Assembly: GCA_021371955.1 (NCBI GenBank)
Contig: JAJFVD010000009.1
Span: 31,434-95,433, forward strand
Reading direction: 5' to 3'
Origin: Bacteroidales bacterium
GTDB taxonomy: Bacteria > Bacteroidota > Bacteroidia > Bacteroidales > UBA932
Length of the DNA: 64,000 bases
Part shown: positions 44,787 to 53,846 of the stretch, in pieces
How the letters are laid out: each line of letters begins with the position of its first letter
Numbering within the stretch: the first letter of the stretch is position 1
The notes under the pieces: generated by a model
What the model was told of the DNA's origin: nothing
Database searches by the model: none
Seen by the model: only the letters and a program-made list of their open reading frames with translations
Program-made: the position numbers and the translations under genes

Positions 44787-45800
44787 TTACTGCAATTGTT
44801 CGGTTAACTGTTTAATGATATATGCAGGATACTTGTGTTCATAAAGTATCTTATACATCGCCTCTGCAATTGGCATGTCCACATTGTATTTCTTGTTTAT
44901 TTCGTAAATACATTTGGTGCCGTAATAACCTTCGGCAACCATGTTCATCTCAACCTGCGCAGAGTGTACGGAATATCCCTTGCCAATCATACTGCCGAAT
45001 GTCCTGTTTCTGCTGAACTGGGAATAGCATGTTACAAGCAGGTCTCCCAGATAGGCCGATTTAGAGGTTTTTCTGTTAGAATCCGGGTGAGTGGCATGAA
45101 GGAAGTCCCTCATTTCGTGGAAGGAATTCGTAATGAGAACAGCCATAAAGTTATCTCCGTACGAAAGAGCGTGACATACACCTGCCGCAACTGCATAAAT
45201 GTTTTTAAGAACTGCCGCATATTCAACTCCGTAAATATCGGTTCCCGGAACTGTTTTAATATAACTGCAGGTAAACACATCACAAAGCGAGCGGGCAACT
45301 TCTATGTATTTGCTGGAAAGGGTAAGGTATGAAAGCCTTTCCATCGCCACCTCTTCGGCGTGGCAAGGGCCGCTTATAACTGCTATCCTGCCGTATGGTA
45401 CAAAATGATTAATGTTAAAATACTCCGCTATGGTTATATTGTCTACAGGTACCATGCCTTTAATGGCAGTAATTATAAACTTATCCTCAAGAGAGCGTTT
45501 AATTTTAATTGCCTCGTTCATAAAATAGGCAGAGGGTATCGTAAACAGAAGAACATCTGCAGAATCTATTACTTCATTAATGTCGGAGCTGAAGTCAATT
45601 TTTGAAGATTCAAACTGAACTGCCTGAAGGTAATATGGATTGTGTCCTGTTTGTTTAAGCTGGTCCATCATCTCATCGTCCCTCACATACCAGGAAATCC
45701 GCTCCTGATGATTAAGCAGAAGTTTTGCCAGAGCCGTTGCCCAGCTTCCGCTGCCAATCATTGCATAGCGAAGGTCCTTTCTTTCAAAGAAATTATCCAT
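44787..45800 (-). CDS. gpsA: NAD(P)-dependent glycerol-3-phosphate dehydrogenase
   Basis: 337 aa. Reduces dihydroxyacetone phosphate to sn-glycerol-3-phosphate for phospholipid synthesis. Dinucleotide-binding AMIGSGSWATALAKLLL at the N-terminus, then ITAIKGMVP, VISGPCHAEEVAMERLSY and the catalytic Lys in EYAAVLKNIYAVAAGV. Start at 45800: the frame is open up to 45860, but a perfect promoter -7 box at 45838-45845 lies inside that extension. First gene of gpsA-pgi-addB-addA. Confidence 0.95.
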   Translation of the reverse strand: MDNFFERKDLRYAMIGSGSWATALAKLLLNHQERISWYVRDDEMMDQLKQTGHNPYYLQAVQFESSKIDFSSDINEVIDSADVLLFTIPSAYFMNEAIKIKRSLEDKFIITAIKGMVPVDNITIAEYFNINHFVPYGRIAVISGPCHAEEVAMERLSYLTLSSKYIEVARSLCDVFTCSYIKTVPGTDIYGVEYAAVLKNIYAVAAGVCHALSYGDNFMAVLITNSFHEMRDFLHATHPDSNRKTSKSAYLGDLLVTCYSQFSRNRTFGSMIGKGYSVHSAQVEMNMVAEGYYGTKCIYEINKKYNVDMPIAEAMYKILYEHKYPAYIIKQLTEQLQ

Positions 45801-45837
45801 GTCGATATAAAATTGTTTATCCAGGTTTTTAGTAACA

Positions 45838-45845
45838 CAAATATA
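45838..45845 (-). promoter_or_regulatory. -7 box (TATATTTG) of the gpsA-pgi-addB-addA operon
   Basis: Perfect TAnnTTTG match on the minus strand, 37 bases before the chosen gpsA ATG; it decides against the longer reading frame. Confidence 0.55.
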
Positions 45846-45877
45846 CCCATTTTGTAACATTTTCTAAATAAAACTTC

Positions 45878-45885
45878 TACTTTTG
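45878..45885 (+). promoter_or_regulatory. -7 box (TACTTTTG) of mqnC
   Basis: Perfect TAnnTTTG match 27 bases before the ATG at 45913; a TTG in the same frame lies within the box and cannot be the start if this is used. Confidence 0.55.
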
Positions 45886-45912
45886 CAGACACATTATGTG
45901 GAAACTAAAATA

Positions 45913-46998
45913 ATGGATATTAAGACATTGCATAACAAAGCCTTAGACGGCAGCCCTCTGACTCTTCAGGAGGGAGTTTTTCTATATACAAACAGTACTG
46001 CACAGGAACTCTTTTCTCTGGCAAACCGGATAAGGTTTAAACTAAACCCCGCTCAAAAGGTAAGCTGGCAAATTGACAGGAATGTGAATTACACAAATAT
46101 CTGCATTTCCGGTTGTCTGTTTTGCAACTTTCATTGCACCATATCACAGAGCGATAAGGGATACACAGCAACAAAAGATGAGTACAGGGAAAAGATTGCC
46201 GGGCTCCGGATGATGGGAGGCGATCAGATATTGCTTCAGGGCGGGCTTCACCCGAATTACGATATCACTTTCTACGAACAACTATTCACAGACATTAAAT
46301 CCATAGATCCGGAACTAAAGCTCAACGCACTTGGCCCGCCAGAGGTTGCGCATATTGCCAGGATAAGCAAAATATCAATTGAAGAGACTCTCCGCAGATT
46401 AATTGCCGCGGGCCTCACATCTCTTCCGGGAGCAGGAGCAGAAATACTTTCGGACAGAGTAAGAAAAGTTCTCTCTCCAGCAAAACCAGACAGCGCAAAG
46501 TGGGTTGAGGTTATGAAATGCGCACATCGTCTTGGACTCGGCTCTACAGCCACAATGGTATACGGGCATATCGAAACACTTGAAGAGAGAATCGGTCACC
46601 TGGTTACTATCCGGGAAATTCAGGATTGCAAACCAAAGGAGGCTCCGGGGTTCCGGGCATTCATCTGCTGGCCTATGCAAACAGAGAATACAAAGCTTGC
46701 CCAAATGTTTTCAATAACCCCTCTCAGTGCGGTAGAACACCTGAAAATGGTTGCAATCTCCAGAATAATGTTAAACAATATTCCTCATATCCAGGCATCA
46801 TGGCTCACTATAGGGCCCGAGCTGGGAAAGATTGCGCTCCATTGTGGTGCCGATGACATGGGATCAATTATGATAGAGGAAAATGTAGTCTCTTCTGCGG
46901 GTGCAGATTATCGAAGGAATAAAGATGAGATGCAAAAAATGATAACCGATGCCGGATTTGAACCATGGCTCAGGAATCAGGATTACTCTCCGCGCTAA
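45913..46998 (+). CDS. mqnC: Cyclic dehypoxanthinyl futalosine synthase (radical SAM)
   Basis: 361 aa, cytosolic radical SAM enzyme of the futalosine route to menaquinone. The 4Fe-4S motif CxxxCxxC is CISGCLFC, preceded by VNYTNI. Features that match MqnC more than MqnE: DQILLQGGLHPNYDITFYEQLF, SLPGAGAEILSDRVRKVLSP, GSTATMVYGHIET, then FRAFICWPMQTENT, IPHIQASWLTIGPELGKIAL and SIMIEENVVSSAGA. The start at 45913 is fixed by the promoter box just upstream. No other mqn gene is in the window. Its last 29 bases overlap the tail of rnhA on the other strand. Confidence 0.88.
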   Translation: MDIKTLHNKALDGSPLTLQEGVFLYTNSTAQELFSLANRIRFKLNPAQKVSWQIDRNVNYTNICISGCLFCNFHCTISQSDKGYTATKDEYREKIAGLRMMGGDQILLQGGLHPNYDITFYEQLFTDIKSIDPELKLNALGPPEVAHIARISKISIEETLRRLIAAGLTSLPGAGAEILSDRVRKVLSPAKPDSAKWVEVMKCAHRLGLGSTATMVYGHIETLEERIGHLVTIREIQDCKPKEAPGFRAFICWPMQTENTKLAQMFSITPLSAVEHLKMVAISRIMLNNIPHIQASWLTIGPELGKIALHCGADDMGSIMIEENVVSSAGADYRRNKDEMQKMITDAGFEPWLRNQDYSPR

Positions 46999-47461
46999 AC
47001 AGAGAGCTCTCTTTATCTGCAAGATATCCTGTATCCGAAGGAAGGTTTTTGCTCAATGCGGCCTCAACAGCCAGAACATCGCACCTTTCATTTTCTTTAT
47101 GACCGGCGTGCCCTTTTATCCACACAAATTTAACTTTGTGAAGCCTGTATATTTTGAGGAAACGTTCCCATAAATCCGGGTTTTTCTTTTTGGAAAATCC
47201 TTTTTTCTCCCAGTCAAAAAGCCATCCCTTGTTTACGGCATCGCAAACATAAGAGGAATCGGAGTAAACTGTTATTACGGACCCGCTTTTTTTGAGAGCT
47301 TCAAGGCCAACTATAACCGCAAGAAGTTCCATGCGGTTATTTGTGGTTAAAAGATATCCGCCGGATAACTCTTTCCTGTGACTTCCGCTTTTAAGAACAA
47401 CCCCGTAACCTCCGGGGCCGGGATTACCCCTTGATGCTCCGTCGGTAAAAAGCTCAATCAT
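46970..47461 (-). CDS. rnhA: Ribonuclease HI
   Basis: 163 aa. Cleaves the RNA strand of RNA-DNA hybrids. Catalytic residues in the usual order: Asp7 (FTDGASRGNPGPGG), Glu45 (NNRMELLAVI), Asp68 (YSDSSYV) and Asp128 (ERCDVLA), with the flexible-loop His in KGHAGH (118-121). The tail of about 30 residues after the fold is non-conserved and overlaps mqnC. It starts within the last 8 bases of pdxA and is translated from the same message. Confidence 0.96.
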   Translation of the reverse strand: MIELFTDGASRGNPGPGGYGVVLKSGSHRKELSGGYLLTTNNRMELLAVIVGLEALKKSGSVITVYSDSSYVCDAVNKGWLFDWEKKGFSKKKNPDLWERFLKIYRLHKVKFVWIKGHAGHKENERCDVLAVEAALSKNLPSDTGYLADKESSLFSAESNPDS

Positions 47462-48518
47462 TGTTGTTTCGGGAAACAGGTGTTTCTACTTTGAGCGGAT
47501 TTGCCCTTATTATTTCGTATTCTTGTCTTTTGTTGAATATATCAATTGCACAATATATTGCCGAAAGCATTGATGCACCGGAAGCAAGGTTTTTCCCGGC
47601 TATATCATGGCCCGTCCCATGATCGGGAGAGGTTCTCACAACCGGCAAACCGGCCGTGAAATTTACACCGTTCTCAAATGAAAGTGCCTTGAACGGTATC
47701 AAACCCTGGTCGTGATACATGGCAAGAACCGCATCAAATTTTGACATAAGCGGCGATGCGAAGAAACCGTCTGGGGAATATGGGCCAAAAGCCAGCTCTC
47801 CTGAATGTTTAAGCGTTTTTATCGCCGGTTTAATAATTTCTTCTTCTTCCGTACCAAGCAGTCCTTCATCTCCGGCATGCGGGTTAAGGGAGAGAACGGC
47901 TATTTTAGGCCTGTCTATTCCAAAATCTTTCCTGAGAGATTCCGCCATGAGTTTATATTTTTGAATAATCAGGCCGGAAGTGATGTTTGATGCAATATCC
48001 TTAACCGGCAAATGATTCGTAACGAGTCCCACTTTAAGTACGGGAGAAACCATAAACATAAGGGATTCCTCTGCACCAAACTCTTTTGCAAGATATTCTG
48101 TATGCCCGGGAAAACTAAATCCGTCGCGGTTCATGGATGCCTTATTAAACGGGGCCGTAACCAGCACGTCTATTTCTCCTTTTTTTAGATCGGCAACAGC
48201 TGTCTCCAGCGCAAGCATGGCTCCCCTGGCGCTCTCCGATGAAGCTTTTCCCGGTTCGGCAACAAGAGAATCAGGTATGCAGTTGATGATATTTATTCTT
48301 TTGGGATGCAATTCTTTTGGAGAGTTTACAATATTTGTGGAGAGTGCCTCCATCTCCGGGATATTCTTCTTGTGAATGCCAAATATTCTTGATGACCCGT
48401 AAATAACAGGAGTGCACATTTCCAGAATTCTGGGATCCGAGAGAGCCTTGATAATAACTTCGTAAGAAATTCCATTACTGTCTCCCTGCGTTATTCCAAC
48501 CACTATTTTATTGTTCAT
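47454..48518 (-). CDS. pdxA: 4-hydroxythreonine-4-phosphate dehydrogenase
   Basis: 354 aa. NAD-dependent oxidation of 4-phosphohydroxy-L-threonine in the DXP-dependent vitamin B6 pathway. The metal-binding His residues lie in FPGHTEYLAKEF, MYHDQGLIPFKAL and SPDHGTGHDIAGKNLA; the N-terminus has the typical GITQGDSNGISYEVI. Slightly longer than the E. coli enzyme (329 aa), as in other Bacteroidota. Divergent from recG; overlaps rnhA by 8 bases. Confidence 0.97.
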   Translation of the reverse strand: MNNKIVVGITQGDSNGISYEVIIKALSDPRILEMCTPVIYGSSRIFGIHKKNIPEMEALSTNIVNSPKELHPKRINIINCIPDSLVAEPGKASSESARGAMLALETAVADLKKGEIDVLVTAPFNKASMNRDGFSFPGHTEYLAKEFGAEESLMFMVSPVLKVGLVTNHLPVKDIASNITSGLIIQKYKLMAESLRKDFGIDRPKIAVLSLNPHAGDEGLLGTEEEEIIKPAIKTLKHSGELAFGPYSPDGFFASPLMSKFDAVLAMYHDQGLIPFKALSFENGVNFTAGLPVVRTSPDHGTGHDIAGKNLASGASMLSAIYCAIDIFNKRQEYEIIRANPLKVETPVSRNNND

Positions 48519-48570
48519 ATTGCGCGCTTAAAGAATTTTTTTGCAAGATACAAAATTTAGATAAGATTGT

Positions 48571-48578
48571 TAACTTTG
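48571..48578 (+). promoter_or_regulatory. -7 box (TAACTTTG) of the recG operon
   Basis: Perfect TAnnTTTG match only 4 bases before a possible ATG at 48583 and 13 before the ATG at 48592. Transcription would begin at about 48582-48583, which favours the second ATG. Confidence 0.5.
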
Positions 48579-48591
48579 TGGCATGCCGAGC

Positions 48592-50691
48592 ATGCTGGAC
48601 AGTGAAATCAAATTTCTTCCCGGAGTGGGGCCAAAAAGAGCTGTGCTTCTTGAAAAGGAGCTTAACATTAAAAGCTTCCGGGACATGCTCACTCTTTTCC
48701 CTTTCAGATATATAGACCGTACCAAGATTTACTCGATTTCCGAGATTGAGGCGAGCATGAGTTATATCCAGCTTCGCGGTAAAATCACAAGAATAAACGT
48801 AATAGGAGAAAAAGGCCCTACTAAAAGGCTGGTGGCTTCTCTTGCCGATTCGACAGGTGTAATTGATCTTGTGTTTTTTAAAGGGGTAAAATGGGTAAAG
48901 GACAAACTACGCCTCAATACCGAATATATCGTATTTGGCAAACCAACGGTTTTTAACCAGAGCCTGAACATTGTCCATCCCGAGATAGACCCTGCCACTG
49001 AAGAAAATCCTTTCTATGTTGGAAACATGATAGGAGTTTATACTTCAACAGAAAAAATAAGAAACAGCGGAATAGGAAACAAGCAGTTTGCCCGCTTTGA
49101 GGCAACACTGTTAAAGCAATGCCATGAGAGCATCCGTGAAACACTTCCCGGCTATATAATGGAAAACAAGAAGCTGCTCCCGCTAAGAGACTCTCTGCAA
49201 AACATACACTTCCCAGCCGACCTTAAAATCCTTTCTCAGGCCCAGATGCGCCTCAAGTTCGAAGAGCTCTTCTACCTGCAGCTTTCTCTCCTGAAGCAAA
49301 AGAGTTTTCGCCAGAGGACAGCAAAAGGGATACTCATGAATAAGGTTGGAGACTACTTCAATACCTGCTTCAAAAACATTCCGTTTGAACTGACGAATGC
49401 CCAGAAAAGGGTTATAAAAGAGGTCCGGTCCGATTTCACATCCGGCAAACAAATGAACAGGCTTCTTCAGGGAGACGTTGGGAGCGGAAAAACAATGGTA
49501 GCCCTTCTTTGCGCCCTTCTTGCAGCAGACAACGGCTATCAGTCATGCATTATGGCTCCCACAGAAGTTCTTGCAAACCAGCACTTCAAAGGAGTTGACA
49601 ACATAATAAAGGGTTCAGGAATAAAAGCGGCTCTTCTCACTGGCAGTACAAAAGCAAAAGAGCGAAGAGCGATATCGGAAGGCCTTCTAAACGGAACTAT
49701 CAATATCCTGTTTGGAACACATGCTCTCATTGAGGAGAGTGTTCAGTTTTCCAACCTAGGCTTTGCTGTGATTGACGAACAGCACCGTTTTGGAGTTGAA
49801 CAGCGCGCTAAATTATGGAGCAAGAACGAGGCAATGCTTCCGCATGTGCTGGTAATGACAGCAACACCCATTCCAAGAACGCTTGCCATGACCTTATACG
49901 GCGACCTTGACATTTCTGTAATAGACGAGCTTCCTCCCGGAAGGAAATCAATACAGACAATTCATGCCACAGAAGCTCAGAGAACCAGAATATACTCTTT
50001 CATGAAAGAACAAATACGCGCAGGGCGTCAGATTTTCATTGTCTATCCTCTTATCAAAGAGAGCGAAACAATGGACTTCAAGAACCTTAATGACGGATAT
50101 ATGAATATCATTGAGGAGTTTAAAGCACCTGAGTACGTAACTGCAGTTGTGCATGGTCAACAGAAAAATGAGAACAAAGCCTACGATATGGAACTTTTTG
50201 CATCAGGCAGAGCGAACATTTTGGTATCTACATCGGTTATAGAGGTAGGCGTAGATGTACCAAATGCGTCCGTAATGATGATAGAGAGTGCCGAACGCTT
50301 CGGACTGTCTCAGCTGCACCAGCTGAGAGGACGGGTTGGCCGGGGAACAGACAGCTCATACTGTATTCTCATGACGGGTCACAAGCTCACAAAAGAGTCT
50401 AAGCAAAGAATTGACCTTATGTGTTCTACGCAGGATGGTTTTGAACTTGCCGAGGCCGATTTAAGGATGAGAGGGCCGGGTGACATTGAAGGCACAATGC
50501 AAAGCGGTCTTCCTGTGGATCTGAAAATTTCCAATCTTGCTAAAGATTCTCAGATTCTTGAAGACGCAAGAAATGTCGCTTCCAGGATACTCGAAGAGGA
50601 TCCGCTCCTGGAACAGCCCAGAAATTCCATCCTCCTCGAAGGACTTTCCAGGTTGAAAAGGGAAGTGAAAGACTATTCGCAAATTAGTTAA
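48592..50691 (+). CDS. recG: ATP-dependent DNA helicase RecG
   Basis: 699 aa. Branch-migration helicase that remodels stalled forks and Holliday junctions. Wedge/OB domain at 50-150 (after FLPGVGPKRAVLLEKEL). Helicase part: Walker A LLQGDVGSGKTMVAL, Walker B VIDEQHRFGVEQR, MTATPIPRT, then the second RecA-like domain with VSTSVIEVGVDVPNAS and QLHQLRGRVGRGTDSSYC. The start is uncertain between 48583 and 48592: the promoter box is so close that the first ATG would have almost no leader. First of recG-nfo-msrBA-MATE (gaps 18, 12 and 10 bases). Confidence 0.96.
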   Translation: MLDSEIKFLPGVGPKRAVLLEKELNIKSFRDMLTLFPFRYIDRTKIYSISEIEASMSYIQLRGKITRINVIGEKGPTKRLVASLADSTGVIDLVFFKGVKWVKDKLRLNTEYIVFGKPTVFNQSLNIVHPEIDPATEENPFYVGNMIGVYTSTEKIRNSGIGNKQFARFEATLLKQCHESIRETLPGYIMENKKLLPLRDSLQNIHFPADLKILSQAQMRLKFEELFYLQLSLLKQKSFRQRTAKGILMNKVGDYFNTCFKNIPFELTNAQKRVIKEVRSDFTSGKQMNRLLQGDVGSGKTMVALLCALLAADNGYQSCIMAPTEVLANQHFKGVDNIIKGSGIKAALLTGSTKAKERRAISEGLLNGTINILFGTHALIEESVQFSNLGFAVIDEQHRFGVEQRAKLWSKNEAMLPHVLVMTATPIPRTLAMTLYGDLDISVIDELPPGRKSIQTIHATEAQRTRIYSFMKEQIRAGRQIFIVYPLIKESETMDFKNLNDGYMNIIEEFKAPEYVTAVVHGQQKNENKAYDMELFASGRANILVSTSVIEVGVDVPNASVMMIESAERFGLSQLHQLRGRVGRGTDSSYCILMTGHKLTKESKQRIDLMCSTQDGFELAEADLRMRGPGDIEGTMQSGLPVDLKISNLAKDSQILEDARNVASRILEEDPLLEQPRNSILLEGLSRLKREVKDYSQIS

Positions 50692-50709
50692 TTTATAAAA
50701 ACTCATATT

Positions 50710-51555
50710 ATGAAATACATAGGAGCACATATCAGCGCTTCCGGCGGAGTAGAAAACGCACCTGTGAACGCACACAATATAGGGGCAACGGCATTTGCCC
50801 TGTTTACAAAGAACCAGCGGCAATGGGTTGCTTCTCCCATAACTAAAAAAAGTGCAGAGCTTTTCAGGGAGCGATGTATGGAATTTGGTTATAAACCCAT
50901 GCAAATTCTGCCTCACGACAGCTATCTAATAAATCTCGGACACCCGGAGAGCGAAGGACTTGGAAAATCGAGAGCAGCTTTTCTTGACGAAATTCAAAGG
51001 TGCGAAATTCTGGGGCTGGACAGGCTTAATTTTCACCCCGGCAGCCATCTTGGAAAAATATCAATTACAGAATGCCTTAAAACTATAGCGGAATCTATCA
51101 ATATTACTCTGGGCAAGACTTCGGGCGTAACAGCGGTAATTGAAAATACTGCCGGACAGGGAACCAACCTTGGACATACATTTGAACAAATTGCAGAGAT
51201 AATTTACCATGTAGAGGATAAGTCCCGCGTAGGTGTTTGTATAGACACCTGTCACTCTTTTGCTGCGGGTTACGATTTGTCTGCAGTCAAAGGATTCAAT
51301 GAGGCATTTGACCATTTCGACAAAACCGTAGGGTTTAAATACCTTAAAGGAATGCACCTGAACGATGCAAAAAAAGGTCTGAATTCAAGGGTGGACCGTC
51401 ACGACTCTATCGGAGCAGGACTTCTTGGCTCCGAAACATTCAAAATCCTTATGAAAGATCCCCGTTTCGACAATATTCCACTTATACTGGAGACCCCAAA
51501 CGAAGATCTTTGGAAAGAGGAGATTTTACAGCTAAAAGCATGGGAAAATGAGTAA
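50710..51555 (+). CDS. nfo: Endonuclease IV (AP endonuclease)
   Basis: 281 aa TIM-barrel enzyme that nicks DNA 5' to abasic sites. Trinuclear-metal ligands sit in the expected segments: [73 protein letters not shown] and LILETPNE. Length is normal. Joins RecG in a repair-oriented operon, followed by the oxidative-damage enzyme MsrBA. Confidence 0.97.
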   Translation: MKYIGAHISASGGVENAPVNAHNIGATAFALFTKNQRQWVASPITKKSAELFRERCMEFGYKPMQILPHDSYLINLGHPESEGLGKSRAAFLDEIQRCEILGLDRLNFHPGSHLGKISITECLKTIAESINITLGKTSGVTAVIENTAGQGTNLGHTFEQIAEIIYHVEDKSRVGVCIDTCHSFAAGYDLSAVKGFNEAFDHFDKTVGFKYLKGMHLNDAKKGLNSRVDRHDSIGAGLLGSETFKILMKDPRFDNIPLILETPNEDLWKEEILQLKAWENE

Positions 51556-51567
51556 TAATTTCAATTT

Positions 51568-52464
51568 ATGAGATTTTTTCTGATATTCATAGTAACAATA
51601 TTATACATGAACGGCACACAGGCACAAAACATAAAACCGCTTAACGACCTTGAAAAAAAGGTAATAGAGGGCAAAGGTACCGAAGCCCCTTTTACAGGGA
51701 AGTATTATAAATTCAAGGAAAAAGGCACTTACCATTGCAGGAAGTGCGGTGCCGCGCTTTATCGCTCTTCGGATAAATTTGACTCGGAGTGCGGGTGGCC
51801 AAGCTTCGACGACGAAATCCCGGGAGCCGTTACACACAAAAGGGACGCAGACGGGATAAGGACAGAAATAAGCTGCTCAAACTGCGGAGGGCATCTGGGC
51901 CATATTTTTATCGGTGAAGGATTAACTAAAAAGAATACTCGACACTGCGTTAATTCGGTATCTCTTGAGTTTGTTCCTGAGAAAAGGGAGACAGCAATAT
52001 TTGCCGGCGGTTGCTTTTGGGGAGTAGAACATCTTCTCCGCCAGATTAAGGGCGTATTGTCGGTAGAAAGCGGATACACAGGAGGAAAGACCAGCAATCC
52101 TACCTATGAAGAGGTTTGCAGCGGGGAAACCGGTCATGCCGAAGCTGTTGAAGTGGTATTTGATGCAAATCAGGTGAGTTATGAAAAGGTGGCAAAATAC
52201 TTTTTTGAAATTCACGACCCAACACAAACAGACCGTCAGGGACCCGACATAGGTACTCAATACCGGTCAGAGATATTTTACACTTCCCAGGAACAAAAAA
52301 ACAGTGCAGACAAGTTGATTAATATGCTCAAATCCAAAGGGTATAAAGTTGCAACAAAAGTTACAAAAGCTGCTAAATTCTACCCTGCGGAAAAGTATCA
52401 CCAGGATTATTATTTAAAGAAGGGCACCCAACCATATTGTCACTCCTACATAAAAAGATTTTAA
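51568..52464 (+). CDS. msrBA: Exported bifunctional methionine sulfoxide reductase MsrB-MsrA
   Basis: 298 aa with a signal peptide (about residues 1-20, ending QAQ), so it repairs oxidised methionine in the periplasm. MsrB comes first (about 30-142): zinc-binding CRKCG and CSNCGG, ECGWPSF, and the nucleophile Cys in RHCVNSVSL; it reduces the R-sulfoxide. MsrA follows (about 145-298): [12 protein letters not shown] with its nucleophile Cys, [15 protein letters not shown], and the Tyr/His-rich [19 protein letters not shown]; it reduces the S-sulfoxide. The B-A order is less common than A-B fusions. The chain ends soon after MsrA, with a resolving Cys in PYCHSY. Confidence 0.95.
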   Translation: MRFFLIFIVTILYMNGTQAQNIKPLNDLEKKVIEGKGTEAPFTGKYYKFKEKGTYHCRKCGAALYRSSDKFDSECGWPSFDDEIPGAVTHKRDADGIRTEISCSNCGGHLGHIFIGEGLTKKNTRHCVNSVSLEFVPEKRETAIFAGGCFWGVEHLLRQIKGVLSVESGYTGGKTSNPTYEEVCSGETGHAEAVEVVFDANQVSYEKVAKYFFEIHDPTQTDRQGPDIGTQYRSEIFYTSQEQKNSADKLINMLKSKGYKVATKVTKAAKFYPAEKYHQDYYLKKGTQPYCHSYIKRF

Positions 52465-52474
52465 CAAAAGATAG

Positions 52475-53842
52475 ATGAAGGATCTGACAAAAGGTGCAGA
52501 GGGAAGACAAATACTGCTGTTTGCTATTCCAATGCTCATTGGGAATGTGTTTCAGCAGTTTTACAATGTTGTAGACAGTATCGTAGTAGGAAAATATGTT
52601 GGCTCAGCCGCACTTGCTGCTGTTGGAGCAAGTTTTCCAATTTTATTTACAATCTCCTCTTTAGTGGGAGGTGTTACTATTGGCGCATCGGTTCTTATTT
52701 CTCAGTACTTTGGAGCAAAGAACTATCACAAAGTAAAGGTCACTTCCGATACTCTTCAGATATTTCTTCTTATCAGTTCGGCTATAATGAGCATTCTGTT
52801 CTTTTTGCTTAGCCGCCCCATGTTCCGGATGCTGTCTATTCCCGAAGAGGTAATTCCTGATGCAGTTAAGTATTTCGACATCGTGATTCTCACAACAACC
52901 ATTCCTACGTTTTCGCTGTTTGGAATTTCGGCAATCATGCGTGGTGTGGGGAACTCAAAGACGCCCATCTACTTTACAGTGGCATCAATACTTTTAAATA
53001 CAATACTGGACCTTGTTTTTGTGCTTGTTTTCGGATGGGGAATTGCCGGAGTCGCCTGGGCCACAGCCATTGCAACTTTTGCCGGATGGGTGGCATTGTG
53101 GTACTACCTAAACCGGGCAGAAGACAACATGATACGGTTTAATCTCAACTATAAAAAATGGCAGTTTGACTGGGAAAATTTTCGAATATCCCTTAAAATC
53201 GGTTTACCTTCGGGTATTCAGCAGGTTCTTGTAGGAATTGGCAGTATGGCACTTCTGTCAATCGTATCTCCTTATGGAGTTTCGGTTCTCGCTGCATATA
53301 CTGCTGCAGGGAGAGTAGACATGTTCGTGTCCATGCCAGCAATGAACCTTGCAGCTGCACTATCCTCATTCGTAGGGCAAAACCTCGGGGCAGACAGGTT
53401 CGACAGAATAAGGAAAGGTCTTTGGGAGACATTGAAATATTCTACATCAATTTGTATTCTTCTTACTCTGGTTGTCGTTTTCTTCGGAGAGAATATTATG
53501 GAACTCTTCGTTCAGGCAAATGCCCCCAACCACGAGGAGATAATCCGGGTCGGAAAGGAGTATCTTCTTATTGTAACATCTTTCTATATAGTGTTTTCCA
53601 CAATGTTTGTTGTTAACGGAGTAACCCGTGGTGCAGGAGCAACTCTGGTACCAATGTTAATTACAACGCTATCTCTGTGGATAATAAGAATTCCTCTTGC
53701 TTACCTCCTTTCGGATATATTCGGAGAAAGAGGAATATGGTGGTCAATTCCTATAGGGTGGACCGCCGGATGTATAGGAGCAATAATATATTACAACTCC
53801 GGGCTCTGGAAAAAACACAGAATAAAAACAATACTAAATTAG
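52475..53842 (+). CDS. MATE family efflux transporter
   Basis: 455 aa with twelve predicted membrane spans in two similar bundles (begins with MLIGNVFQQFYNVVDSIVVGKYVGSAALAAVGASFP, the MatE signature; second half begins near GLPSGIQQVLVGIGSMALL). Uses a cation gradient to export compounds; the NorM/DinF branch cannot be fixed and the substrate is unknown. Ten bases after msrBA, last gene of the operon; five bases separate it from the convergent glnS stop. Confidence 0.93.
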   Translation: MKDLTKGAEGRQILLFAIPMLIGNVFQQFYNVVDSIVVGKYVGSAALAAVGASFPILFTISSLVGGVTIGASVLISQYFGAKNYHKVKVTSDTLQIFLLISSAIMSILFFLLSRPMFRMLSIPEEVIPDAVKYFDIVILTTTIPTFSLFGISAIMRGVGNSKTPIYFTVASILLNTILDLVFVLVFGWGIAGVAWATAIATFAGWVALWYYLNRAEDNMIRFNLNYKKWQFDWENFRISLKIGLPSGIQQVLVGIGSMALLSIVSPYGVSVLAAYTAAGRVDMFVSMPAMNLAAALSSFVGQNLGADRFDRIRKGLWETLKYSTSICILLTLVVVFFGENIMELFVQANAPNHEEIIRVGKEYLLIVTSFYIVFSTMFVVNGVTRGAGATLVPMLITTLSLWIIRIPLAYLLSDIFGERGIWWSIPIGWTAGCIGAIIYYNSGLWKKHRIKTILN

Positions 53843-53846
53843 GAGC

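Noticed and set aside
45801..45860. N-terminal extension of gpsA by 20 codons
   Set aside because: A perfect -7 box lies inside it, and the Rossmann motif is normally close to the N-terminus.
45913..46998. MqnE (aminofutalosine synthase) for the radical SAM gene
   Set aside because: The LPGAGAEIL, IQASWLT and MIEENVVSSAG segments fit MqnC better; a profile search would settle it.
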